Source of the DNA: Streptomyces sp. NBC_01689
GTDB taxonomy: Bacteria; Actinomycetota; Actinomycetes; Streptomycetales; Streptomycetaceae
NCBI RefSeq assembly: GCF_036250675.1
Contig: NZ_CP109592.1
Location: forward strand, 7,130,001-7,194,000
Direction: 5' to 3'
Length of the DNA stretch: 64,000 nt
This document shows positions 53,420 to 62,492 of the stretch, one piece after another (the first letter of the stretch is position 1; every line of letters begins with the position of its first letter). Below the pieces are notes generated by a model, which saw only the letters and a program-made list of their open reading frames with translations, did not search any database and had not been told where the DNA came from. The translations under genes were made by a program, and so were the position numbers.

Positions 53420-56377
53420 ATGAGACGAAGAGCGAGAGCGATCCTCGCTGCGGGCGCACTCCTGCTGGGCGGCGCGGGCATGGCGCCCATCGCCCAGGCG
53501 CAGAGCGGGAGTTCGCCGAAACCCGACGCGAACGCCGTGAAGGTGTTCCACGCGGAGGTCACGAAGCAGCAGATACCCCTGCTGCTCGCGGCCGGGCAGG
53601 ACGGCCACGAACTCGGCGACCGGACCGAGAAGAACGGCAAGAGCGCGGTCGAGGTCTATCTGACCGACCGGCAGGCCCGGAAGCTGGAGAAGCAGGGCGT
53701 CGACCTCACCGAGCACACGCTTTCGGCCAGGACCGAGGCGCGTGTCGAGGACGCGGCCCAGGGCGTGTTCCGGCCGTACAGCGGAAAGGGCAATCTCCAG
53801 GAGGAGATCGTCAGGACCGGCGCGGCCCACCCCGACCTCACCAAGGTCGTCTCCATCGGCAAGACCCTCAAGGGCCAGGACATCCTCGCGCTGAAGCTCA
53901 CCAAGGGCGCGAAGAAGACGAAGGACGGCTCCAAGCCGTCCGTCCTGTACGTGTCCAACCAGCACGCGCGCGAGTGGATCACGCCCGAGATGACCCGGCG
54001 CCTGATGCACTATTACCTGGACAACTACTCCACGGACAAGCGCGTCAAGAAGATAGTCGACTCGACCGAACTGTGGTTCGTGCTGTCGGCCAACCCGGAC
54101 GGCTACGACTACACGTTCCAGGGCGAGGACGAGCGCCAGTGGCGCAAGAACCTGCGGGACGTGAACGGCGACGGCGTCATCTCCACCGGTGACGGCGTCG
54201 ACCTCAACCGCAACTTCGGCTACAAGTGGGGCTACGACGACGAGGGTTCGTCCCCCAACCCCACCAGCGAGACCTACCGCGGCGCGAGCCCGAACTCCGA
54301 GCCGGAGACCAGGGCCCTCGACGCCTTCGAGAAGCGCATCGGCTTCACGTACGGCATCAACTACCACTCCGCCGCCGAACTGCTCCTCTACGGAGTGGGC
54401 TGGCAGGTGGCGACGCCGACCCCGGACGACGTGCTCTACAAGTCGCTCGCCGGAACCCCGGAGAACTCGGCCATCCCCGGCTACCACCCGCAGGTCTCCT
54501 CGGAGCTCTACACCACCAACGGCGAGGCGGACGGCCACGCGGGCAACGTCAACGGCATGGCGATGTTCACCCCCGAGATGTCGACCTGTCAGACCGCGTC
54601 GAACCTCGACCCGAACGACGCCTGGAACGCGGCGGACTGCGCCTCGGTCTTCACCTTCCCCGACGACGAGAAGCTGATCGAGCAGGAGTTCGAGAAGAAC
54701 GTCCCGTTCGCGCTCTCCGTCGCCGAGACCGCAGCCCACCCCGACCAGCCCTCGTCCTCCGTCGGCATCGACGCGCCCGACTTCACCCCGGCGACCTTCA
54801 CCACGTCCTACGCCCGCGGCGCGGACCAGGAGGTCTCCGTCGTCGTCCGCAAGTCCGTACGCCACAAGGAACTCAAGTACCGCGTCGACGGCGGCCGGAC
54901 CCGGGACGCGGCGCTCAGGACCTGGCGGGGCGGTGAGACCTACGGCGGCGCCGACAACCTCTACTTCGACGAGTACCGCGCCAAGGTCGAGGACGCCGGC
55001 CGGGGCGCCAAGGTCGAGGTCTGGTTCACCGGCGAGACCAGGAGCGGCAAGAAGACCTCAAGTCCGCACTTCACCTACACCGTGGCCGACCGGCCCGTCG
55101 CCGACACCCTCGTCGTCGCCGAGGAGGGCGCGGCCGCCACGCAGGCCCAGGCGTACGTCGACGCGCTGAAGGCCAACGGGAAGAAGCCCCTCGTCTGGGA
55201 CGTGGCCACCCTCGGCGCGCCCGACGCGCTCGGCGTGCTCGACCACTTCAGGACGGTCGTCCACTACACCGGGGCCGCGCGCCCCGCGAACGCCACCCAG
55301 CTCCAGCTCCGCGCCTTCCTCAACGACGGCGGAAAGCTGATCGAGGCGGGCGAACAGGCCGGCGGCAACGTCGACCTCGGCGGAGGCAACCTCTCCAACG
55401 ACTTCAGCCAGTACTACCTCGGCGCCTACTCCCGCACCTCCACCGCGGGAGCCAACGGCTTCACCGGCTCCGGCCGGCTCGCCGGCTTCACGGGGGCCCT
55501 CGGGGACGCTCCCGGCAACCCGCTGAACACCGCGGGCACCTACGGCGTCACCTCGGACTCGCTGCCCGCGGCCCAGTACCCGCAGTTCGCGTCCAGCGCG
55601 GGCGCCGGACAGTTCGCCGGCACCGTCAACCCCTACGGGCCCTACGCCGGCTCGTCGATGGCCGCCGCGGTGCACACCGACGACGCGTACAAGCGCCTCA
55701 CCCGCACCATCGACCTCACCCACGTCAGCGCCGCCGACAAGCCGGCGCTGCGCACCCAGCTCCTGTGGGACACCGAGCCCGGCTACGACCACGCCGTGGT
55801 CGAGATCCACACCACCGGGGCCGACGACTGGACGACGCTGCCCGAAGCGGGCGGCGCCACCAGCAACGAGCCGCCCACGGAGTGCGAGGCCGGATTCCTG
55901 GTCCACGAGCACCCGTGGCTCAAGCACTATCTGACCGTCAACGCCTCCGGCTGCGCCGCCACCGGCACCAGCGGGTCCTGGAACAGCTTCACCGGCGCCT
56001 CCAGCGGCTGGCAGCAGGTCGCCTTCGACCTGAGCGCGTACGCCGGGAAGTCGGTGGAGGTGTCCCTGAGCTACGTCACCGACCCGAGCAGCGGCGGGCA
56101 CGGCGTCCTCGCGGACGACACCTCCCTCGTCGTCGCCGGGGCGGCCACCGAGACGGAGGGCTTCGAGACCTCCCTCGGCCCCTGGAGCGTCGCCGGACCG
56201 CCCCCGGGCAGCCCGGCCGTCCTCAAGGACTGGGCGCGCTACGGAGAGTTGTTCAAGACGTACGGAGGGATCACCACCGGGGACACCGTGCTCCTCGGCT
56301 TCGGCCTGGAGCACGTCACCACGGCGGCCGACCGCACGGCCCTGATGAGGAAGGCGCTCACCGCTCTGAAGAGCTGA
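53420..56377 (+). CDS. Secreted zinc carboxypeptidase (M14) with C-terminal accessory domains
   Basis: A 985-residue secreted metallocarboxypeptidase. A Sec signal ends near AQAQ at residue 28. A propeptide follows, and the M14 domain starts near residue 135. It shows the zinc motif NQHAREWITPEM (His and Glu) at about 185-195, the substrate-binding SANPDGYDYTF with VDLNRNF, and the third ligand His in GINYHSAAELL. The C-terminal 450 residues hold a beta region, a DJ-1/ThuA-like amidotransferase-type fold (TLVVAEEGAAATQAQ...) and an immune-inhibitor-A-like jelly roll. The family releases C-terminal residues from proteins. It starts at ATG 53420 with GGGGGG upstream. A strong terminator follows. 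Confidence 0.92.
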   Translation: MRRRARAILAAGALLLGGAGMAPIAQAQSGSSPKPDANAVKVFHAEVTKQQIPLLLAAGQDGHELGDRTEKNGKSAVEVYLTDRQARKLEKQGVDLTEHTLSARTEARVEDAAQGVFRPYSGKGNLQEEIVRTGAAHPDLTKVVSIGKTLKGQDILALKLTKGAKKTKDGSKPSVLYVSNQHAREWITPEMTRRLMHYYLDNYSTDKRVKKIVDSTELWFVLSANPDGYDYTFQGEDERQWRKNLRDVNGDGVISTGDGVDLNRNFGYKWGYDDEGSSPNPTSETYRGASPNSEPETRALDAFEKRIGFTYGINYHSAAELLLYGVGWQVATPTPDDVLYKSLAGTPENSAIPGYHPQVSSELYTTNGEADGHAGNVNGMAMFTPEMSTCQTASNLDPNDAWNAADCASVFTFPDDEKLIEQEFEKNVPFALSVAETAAHPDQPSSSVGIDAPDFTPATFTTSYARGADQEVSVVVRKSVRHKELKYRVDGGRTRDAALRTWRGGETYGGADNLYFDEYRAKVEDAGRGAKVEVWFTGETRSGKKTSSPHFTYTVADRPVADTLVVAEEGAAATQAQAYVDALKANGKKPLVWDVATLGAPDALGVLDHFRTVVHYTGAARPANATQLQLRAFLNDGGKLIEAGEQAGGNVDLGGGNLSNDFSQYYLGAYSRTSTAGANGFTGSGRLAGFTGALGDAPGNPLNTAGTYGVTSDSLPAAQYPQFASSAGAGQFAGTVNPYGPYAGSSMAAAVHTDDAYKRLTRTIDLTHVSAADKPALRTQLLWDTEPGYDHAVVEIHTTGADDWTTLPEAGGATSNEPPTECEAGFLVHEHPWLKHYLTVNASGCAATGTSGSWNSFTGASSGWQQVAFDLSAYAGKSVEVSLSYVTDPSSGGHGVLADDTSLVVAGAATETEGFETSLGPWSVAGPPPGSPAVLKDWARYGELFKTYGGITTGDTVLLGFGLEHVTTAADRTALMRKALTALKS

Positions 56378-56403
56378 TCCAGGTGAACGACGCGTCAACA
56401 TCG

Positions 56404-56443
56404 AGGGTGTTCCGTACCCCTACTGGTGGGTACGGAACACCCT
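56404..56443 (+). terminator. Terminator of the M14 carboxypeptidase gene
   Basis: A perfect 16-bp stem, AGGGTGTTCCGTACCC (56404-56419) with its complement (56428-56443), 8-nt loop ctactggt, 27 bp after the stop codon. Confidence 0.92.
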
Positions 56444-56489
56444 GCCGTGTATGGGGCATCTCAATGTCACTCCAGACCTCTCAGGGAGG

Positions 56490-56495
56490 TAGGGT
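56490..56495 (+). promoter_or_regulatory. Possible -10 box of the gap promoter
   Basis: TAGGGT at 56490-56495, 72 bp before the GTG of gap and after the preceding terminator. No convincing -35 was found, so this is tentative. Confidence 0.35.
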
Positions 56496-56500
56496 TCTAG

Positions 56501-57577
<1,077 letters not shown>

Positions 57578-57606
57578 GTCCCGGAGCCAGGCACCTCGAT
57601 GTGAGC

Positions 57607-57648
57607 ACAGGGCTCGGGCAGCGCAAGGCCGCGCTGTCCGGGCCCTGT
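57607..57648 (+). terminator. Long hairpin between gap and pgk
   Basis: An 18-bp stem with two G-U pairs, 57607-57624 against 57631-57648, loop aaggcc. It could partly terminate gap transcripts or stabilise their 3' end, giving more gap than pgk mRNA. There is no U-tract. Confidence 0.7.
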
Positions 57649-57706
57649 CTCGTGTACGGATCGATCAGCCCTCCCGGATCTCAAGAGCCCTCCTAGGAGT
57701 CCCTTC

Positions 57707-58918
57707 ATGAAGACGATCGACGAACTCATCGCCGAAGGCGTGGACGGCAAGCGGGTCTTCGTCCGCGCCGACCTGAACGTGCCGCTGGCCGACGGCCTCA
57801 TCACCGACGACGGCCGCATCCGCGCCGTCCTGCCCACCGTCAAGGCGCTGGCCGAGGCGGGCGCCAAGGTGATCGTCGCCTCCCACCTGGGCCGGCCCAA
57901 GGGCGCCCCGGACCCCGCCTTCTCCCTGCTGCAGCCCGCCGAGCGCCTCGGTGAACTCCTCGGCGCCCCCGTCGCGTTCGCCCAGGACACCGTGGGCCCC
58001 GCCGCCCACGACGCCGTGAACGGCCTGGAGCCCGGCCAGGTCGCGGTCATCGAGAACCTGCGCTTCAACGCGGGCGAGACGTCCAAGGACGACACCGAGC
58101 GCGGCGAGTTCGCCGACCGGCTCGCGGCCCTGGCCGATGTCTACGTGGGCGACGGTTTCGGTGCCGTGCACCGCAAGCACGCCTCCGTGTACGACCTCCC
58201 GGCCCGCCTGCCGCACTACGCCGGCTACCTCATCGCCACCGAGGTCGGCGTCCTGAAGCAGCTCACCGAGGACGTCGAGCGCCCCTACGTCGTCGCCCTC
58301 GGCGGCTCCAAGGTCTCCGACAAGCTCGCCGTCATCGACGAACTGCTCGGCAAGGCCGACCGGCTGCTCATCGGCGGCGGCATGGCCTTCACCTTCCTCA
58401 AGGCGAAGGGCTACGAGATCGGCGCCTCCCTGGTCCAGGACGACCAGCTGCCCGCCGTCACCGAGTACGTCGAGCGCGCCGAGAAGAACGGTGTCGAACT
58501 GGTCGTACCGGTCGACGTCGTGACCGCGGCGCAGTTCCCGGACCTGAAGACCAAGGCCCCGTCCCACCCCAGCACCGTCGCCGCGGACGCCATCCCGGCG
58601 GACCGGATGGGCCTCGACATCGGTCCCGAGACCGGTGCCCTGTACGCCTCGAAGCTCGCCGACGCGGCCACCGTCTTCTGGAACGGTCCGATGGGCGTCT
58701 TCGAGCACCCCGACTACGCCGAGGGCACCAAGGCGGTCGCCCAGGCCCTCGTCGACTCCCCGGCCTTCACGGTGGTCGGCGGTGGCGACTCCGCCGCGGC
58801 CGTCCGCACCCTGGGCTTCGACGAGAAGGCATTCGGCCACATCTCGACCGGTGGCGGCGCCTCCCTCGAATACCTCGAGGGCAAGACGCTCCCCGGCCTC
58901 GCCGCACTGGAGGACTGA
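57707..58918 (+). CDS. pgk: Phosphoglycerate kinase
   Basis: A 403-residue enzyme that makes ATP from 1,3-bisphosphoglycerate. Visible blocks are VFVRADLNVPLADGL with the substrate-binding Asp/Asn, VASHLGRPKGAPDPAFSL, LENLRFNAGE, and the ATP site GGGDSAAAVRTLGFDEKAFGHISTGGGASLE. It starts at ATG 57707 with AGGAG upstream. It precedes tpiA by 6 bp, so the two are co-transcribed and probably coupled. Confidence 0.98.
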   Translation: MKTIDELIAEGVDGKRVFVRADLNVPLADGLITDDGRIRAVLPTVKALAEAGAKVIVASHLGRPKGAPDPAFSLLQPAERLGELLGAPVAFAQDTVGPAAHDAVNGLEPGQVAVIENLRFNAGETSKDDTERGEFADRLAALADVYVGDGFGAVHRKHASVYDLPARLPHYAGYLIATEVGVLKQLTEDVERPYVVALGGSKVSDKLAVIDELLGKADRLLIGGGMAFTFLKAKGYEIGASLVQDDQLPAVTEYVERAEKNGVELVVPVDVVTAAQFPDLKTKAPSHPSTVAADAIPADRMGLDIGPETGALYASKLADAATVFWNGPMGVFEHPDYAEGTKAVAQALVDSPAFTVVGGGDSAAAVRTLGFDEKAFGHISTGGGASLEYLEGKTLPGLAALED

Positions 58919-58924
58919 CCTTTT

Positions 58925-59701
58925 ATGAGCACGCGCACGCCGCTGATGGCGGGCAACTGGAAGATGAACCTCAACCACCTCGAGGCCATCGCGCACGTCC
59001 AGAAGCTCGCCTTCGCCCTGGCCGACAAGGACTACGAGGCCTGTGAGGTCGCCGTCCTGCCGCCCTTCACCGACCTGCGTTCCGTGCAGACCCTGGTCGA
59101 CGGCGACAAACTCAAGATCAAGTACGGTGCCCAGGACCTCTCGGCGCACGACTCCGGCGCCTTCACCGGCGAGATCTCCGGCCCCATGCTGGCCAAGCTG
59201 AAGTGCACGTACGTGGCGGTCGGTCACTCCGAGCGACGCCAGTACCACGCGGAGAGCGACGAGATCGTCAACGCCAAGGTCAAGTCCGCGTTCAAGCACG
59301 GTCTGACCCCGATCCTCTGCGTCGGCGAGGAGCTGGAGGTCCGCGAGGCGGGCAACCATGTCTCCCACACGCTCGCGCAGGTCGACGGCGGTCTCAAGGA
59401 CGTCCCGGCCGAGCAGGCCGAGACGATCGTGATCGCCTACGAGCCGGTCTGGGCCATCGGAACCGGCAAGGTCTGCGGCGCCGACGACGCCCAGGAGGTC
59501 TGCGCGGCGATCCGCGGCCGGCTGGCCGAGCTGTACACCCAGGAGCTGGCCGACAAGGTCCGCATCCAGTACGGCGGCTCGGTGAAGTCCGGCAATGTCG
59601 CCGAGATCATGGCGAAGCCCGACATCGACGGCGCACTGGTCGGTGGCGCGTCCCTGGACGCCGACGAGTTCGTCAAGATCGTCCGCTTCCGCGACCAGTG
59701 A
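58925..59701 (+). CDS. tpiA: Triosephosphate isomerase
   Basis: A 258-residue TIM-barrel enzyme interconverting dihydroxyacetone phosphate and glyceraldehyde 3-phosphate. The N-terminal [12 protein letters not shown] gives the Lys, [12 protein letters not shown] the catalytic His, and [14 protein letters not shown] the catalytic Glu plus the loop-6 residues. The phosphate site [11 protein letters not shown] is intact. It starts at ATG 58925, six bases after the pgk stop. It is followed by secG after about 100 bp. Confidence 0.98.
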   Translation: MSTRTPLMAGNWKMNLNHLEAIAHVQKLAFALADKDYEACEVAVLPPFTDLRSVQTLVDGDKLKIKYGAQDLSAHDSGAFTGEISGPMLAKLKCTYVAVGHSERRQYHAESDEIVNAKVKSAFKHGLTPILCVGEELEVREAGNHVSHTLAQVDGGLKDVPAEQAETIVIAYEPVWAIGTGKVCGADDAQEVCAAIRGRLAELYTQELADKVRIQYGGSVKSGNVAEIMAKPDIDGALVGGASLDADEFVKIVRFRDQ

Positions 59702-59798
59702 GTATGCGGTAGCGGCGATCCGTCGTACCCTTGCGGGGGTCTGGTGAGTGTCACCGGGCCCCCGTCGTCCATCCAGTTCCGAGGAAGTTGGTCCAGCC

Positions 59799-60035
59799 GT
59801 GGTTTTGGGGTTCTCGATCGCCCTGATCGTCTTCAGCCTGCTGCTGATGCTGCTGGTGCTGATGCACAAGGGGAAGGGCGGCGGCCTCTCCGACATGTTC
59901 GGTGGCGGCATGCAGTCGTCCGTCGGTGGCTCCTCGGTCGCCGAGCGCAACCTCGACCGCATCACCGTGGTGATCGGTCTGCTCTGGTTCGCGTGCATCG
60001 TCGTGCTCGGCATCCTGATGAAGGTCAACAACTGA
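59799..60035 (+). CDS. secG: Preprotein translocase subunit SecG
   Basis: A 78-residue component of the SecYEG channel. Two transmembrane helices (IALIVFSLLLMLLVLMHKGK; ITVVIGLLWFACIVVLGILM) flank the conserved GGGLSDMFGGG loop. The start GTG 59799 has GAGGAAG upstream (11-nt spacing). Its position after the glycolytic genes is conserved in actinobacteria. The region after it contains the structured leader of the RbpA-like gene. Confidence 0.95.
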   Translation: MVLGFSIALIVFSLLLMLLVLMHKGKGGGLSDMFGGGMQSSVGGSSVAERNLDRITVVIGLLWFACIVVLGILMKVNN

Positions 60036-60090
60036 TCATCGGCTGACGTCGGTACGGCCGCACCATCGCACAGTACGCAAGCACGATCCA

Positions 60091-60200
60091 TACGTAAGGC
60101 CCCATGTCCGGTACGCGCCCGCGAGCGCGGCCTATCATGGGGCTTGCGTCTAGGGGAGGGCGGTAACTCCCATCACTGGACGCGCGTTGGGCCTTACGTA
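60091..60200 (+). ncRNA. Candidate structured leader RNA of the RbpA-like gene
   Basis: TACGTAAGGCCC (60091-60102) and GGGCCTTACGTA (60189-60200) are perfect 12-bp complements enclosing 86 nt. Inside, GCCCCATG (60099-60106) can alternatively pair with CATGGGGC (60136-60143), which would break the outer helix. CGCGC/GCGCG, GCGTC/GACGC and GGGAG/CTCCC hairpins are nested. Mutually exclusive helices ahead of a gene suggest a regulatory leader or attenuator. The long arms could also be a DNA operator pair or the secG terminator. No known RNA family was recognised. Confidence 0.5.
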
Positions 60201-60270
60201 GACTGAGGCGCTCGCAGCGAAGCGTCACGCCGACTCGCTTCGCGGCACCATCACGCAGGGAGTTACGACC

Positions 60271-60606
60271 GTGGCAAGTGGCAACGCGATCCGAGGAAGC
60301 CGGGTCGGGGCGGGGCCGATGGGCGAGGCCGAGCGTGGCGAGTCCGCGCCCCGGCTGCGCATCTCCTTCTGGTGCTCCAACGGGCACGAGACGCAGCCCA
60401 GCTTCGCCAGCGACGCGCAGGTCCCCGACACCTGGGACTGCCCGCGCTGCGGCTTCCCCGCCGGACAGGACCGGGACAACCCGCCGGACCCGCCGCGCAC
60501 CGAGCCCTACAAGACGCACCTGGCGTACGTACGGGAGCGGCGCAGCGACGCGGACGGCGAGGCGATCCTCGCCGAGGCGCTCGCCAAACTGCGGGGCGAG
60601 ATCTAG
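60271..60606 (+). CDS. RbpA-family RNA polymerase-binding protein
   Basis: A 111-residue protein of the RbpA group, which in actinobacteria binds the principal sigma factor and RNA polymerase to stabilise the open complex. It has an N-terminal basic segment, a core with CSNGHETQ and CPRCGFPAG (Cys/His residues that could bind zinc), and a C-terminal sigma-interacting helical part (HLAYVRERRSDADGEAILAEALAKL). The sequence differs from the RbpA I remember for S. coelicolor (SCO1421), so this looks like a second member. It starts at GTG 60271. A 13-bp terminator follows. Confidence 0.8.
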   Translation: MASGNAIRGSRVGAGPMGEAERGESAPRLRISFWCSNGHETQPSFASDAQVPDTWDCPRCGFPAGQDRDNPPDPPRTEPYKTHLAYVRERRSDADGEAILAEALAKLRGEI

Positions 60607-60616
60607 GAGTTGTGAA

Positions 60617-60646
60617 CCGGCCGGACACCGAGGGGTGTCTGGCCGG
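60617..60646 (+). terminator. Terminator of the RbpA-like gene
   Basis: A 13-bp stem with one G-U pair: CCGGCCGGACACC (60617-60629) with 60634-60646, loop gagg, 11 bp after the stop. Confidence 0.85.
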
Positions 60647-61096
60647 AGCTGTTTCGCACGACGCCCGCCTGCGGAATCGACGTGCCCGCGAACACCCGCC
60701 CTGTCCGACCGCTCGGGCGTGTCGTGTCGGTGTACAGCCGCGTCTCCGGGCGCCCGGGACTCGGGGCCGGGTCTCCGGCCCCTGCGGCGGGCGCGCCGGA
60801 CCGTGCCGCGGACGCGAGTGGGCCCGCGTCAACCATGTGTGTCCGTGATGTCGCTTCCCGTGAGCGTGTCGCGTCCCGTGGGACTGACGGGACGCGAGCG
60901 GTCCCGTACGGCCGACCGGGGGGGGGCAGCCGATCTCGTACGGGTGACGGACCGCGATCGTCCTCACCCGCTGGGGGCGGTCTGCCGGCCAGGTCGCGGA
61001 GCGTGACCGCGGCGCCCGTCCGCGCACCTCCCATCCCCACCCCCCACGCCCTCCACCTGTACCTCTGCCCCCGCCCCCGTCCTCGCCCGGGACCGA
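60647..61096. other. Gene-free gap upstream of the MFS exporter
   Basis: About 450 bp holding, at 60869-60897, an 11-bp perfect hairpin (listed separately) but no ORF with a ribosome-binding site. The frames read as Arg/Pro-rich low complexity. Confidence 0.5.
60869..60897. terminator. Hairpin in the gap between the RbpA-like and MFS genes
   Basis: TCGCGTCCCGT (60869-60879) pairs perfectly with 60887-60897, loop gggactg. It lies 260 bp after the RbpA-like gene and could be a secondary terminator or part of an unrecognised transcript. Confidence 0.4.
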
Positions 61097-61119
61097 TTGT
61101 CAGTGGTGGCCCCTACCGT
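61097..61119 (+). promoter_or_regulatory. RecA-NDp/PafBC-type promoter of an MFS exporter gene
   Basis: TTGTCAGTG (61097-61105), eight bases, TACCGT (61114-61119): an exact match to TTGTCRGTG-N8-TAN3T. It would give a leader of about 25 nt that includes the GGAGG ribosome site. Confidence 0.82.
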
Positions 61120-61149
61120 GGGGGAAATGGCGGCGGTGGAGGGGGCGTT

Positions 61150-62421
61150 GTGACGGCGGTCGAGGCGGCGGGCGTGCGGGTGCCCGCGTGGCGCGGGGGA
61201 TTCGGGCGGCTGTGGAGCGCGGCCGTGGTGTCGCGCTTCGGGGACGCGCTGCGCACCGCCGCGCTGCCGCTGATCGCCGTGCGTCTCACGGACGACCCGC
61301 TGGTCGTCGCCTCCGTCACGGCCTGCGGCTACCTCCCGTGGCTGCTCTTCGGCCTGCTCGGCGGCGCGGTCGCGGACCGGGTGGACCAGCGCCGGGCGAT
61401 GTGGGCCGTGGACACCCTGAGGGGCGCGCTCGTCGCCTGTTTCGGCCTCGCCGTCGGGCTCGGCCACGCCTCGATCGGGCTGCTGATCGCGCTCGCGTTC
61501 GCCCTGACCGGCCTCCAGACCCTCTTCGACAACGCGTCCACGGCCCTGCTGCCGTCCCTGGTGGACAAGGAAGCCCTGGGCAGCGCCAACGCCCGCTTGA
61601 TGACCGGTCAGCAGCTCGCCGGCGGCTTCCTGGCCGGCCCGTTCGTGCCGCTGTTGCTCGCCGCCGGGGCCGCCGTGCCGTTCTTCGCGGACGCCGCCAC
61701 CTATCTGCTGGCCGCCGCGCTCGTGGCGTCCCTGCGGATCGCGGCACCGCGGCGCGAGCCCCGGAAGCCCGGGAGCACCCTGCGGACGGAGGTCGCCGAG
61801 GGACTTCGCGCCCTGTGGCACGACCGGGTGCTGCGCGCCGTCTGCACGGCCACGCTGCTCTGCAACATCGGGATGGGTGCCCTCATCGCCACGCTGGTCC
61901 TGCACGTGACCGGCTGGCTGCACGCCGGGAACGCGGGATTCGCCGCCGCGATGACGGCCTTCTCGGCCGGAAGCCTGGCCGGCGGAGTGCTGCTGGCCCA
62001 GCGTGTCGCACGCCGGTTCGGGCGCGTCCGGGGCCTGCTCCTGGGCGGCGCTGTCCAGACGGCGTCCCTCGTGCTCATCGGCACCGTCCGCCACCTGGGT
62101 GCCCTCCTCGTGGGCATGGCCCTGCTCGGGGTGATGAACATGGTGTGGAACGTCAGCCAGGTCACCCTGATGCAGCAGCGCAGTCCCCGGGCGATGGTCG
62201 GACGCATCAGCGCGGCGTTCCGTACCGCCTCCACCTCGGGAGCCCCGGTCGGCGCCCTGCTCGGTGGGGCCGTCGCGACGGCGTACGGGCTGAACGGACC
62301 CGCACTGTTCGCGGCCGTCCTCTTCGCGCTCGCGGTCGTCTCGCTGATACCCGCGCTCCCGTCGGACGTATCTGTTGTCGAGCCGGACGACGGCGTGACG
62401 ACAGCTCACGTCACCTCCTGA
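61150..62421 (+). CDS. MFS transporter, probable DNA-damage-inducible exporter
   Basis: A 423-residue twelve-helix transporter of the drug-exporter type (enterobactin-exporter EntS-like group). The A-loop is GGAVADRVDQRRAMWAVD between helices 2 and 3, with its repeat QRVARRFGRVRGLLLG. The start GTG 61150 has GGAGG about 8 nt upstream. The promoter is an exact RecA-NDp match, so it should be induced by DNA damage with uvrA, uvrB and ogt. Export of a genotoxic agent is a reasonable guess, since Streptomyces make many; no substrate evidence exists. It precedes pgi after 71 bp. Confidence 0.9.
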   Translation: MTAVEAAGVRVPAWRGGFGRLWSAAVVSRFGDALRTAALPLIAVRLTDDPLVVASVTACGYLPWLLFGLLGGAVADRVDQRRAMWAVDTLRGALVACFGLAVGLGHASIGLLIALAFALTGLQTLFDNASTALLPSLVDKEALGSANARLMTGQQLAGGFLAGPFVPLLLAAGAAVPFFADAATYLLAAALVASLRIAAPRREPRKPGSTLRTEVAEGLRALWHDRVLRAVCTATLLCNIGMGALIATLVLHVTGWLHAGNAGFAAAMTAFSAGSLAGGVLLAQRVARRFGRVRGLLLGGAVQTASLVLIGTVRHLGALLVGMALLGVMNMVWNVSQVTLMQQRSPRAMVGRISAAFRTASTSGAPVGALLGGAVATAYGLNGPALFAAVLFALAVVSLIPALPSDVSVVEPDDGVTTAHVTS

Positions 62422-62492
62422 TCAACTAGGTTGGGACCGGCAGCGGGGCGAGTACGCAGCGGCACACGCAGGAGAGAAGGCGGAAGTCAGAG

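Noticed and set aside
57665..60091. 808-codon antisense frame across pgk, tpiA and secG
   Set aside because: It is complementary to three certain genes; its length results from the codon bias of highly expressed genes.
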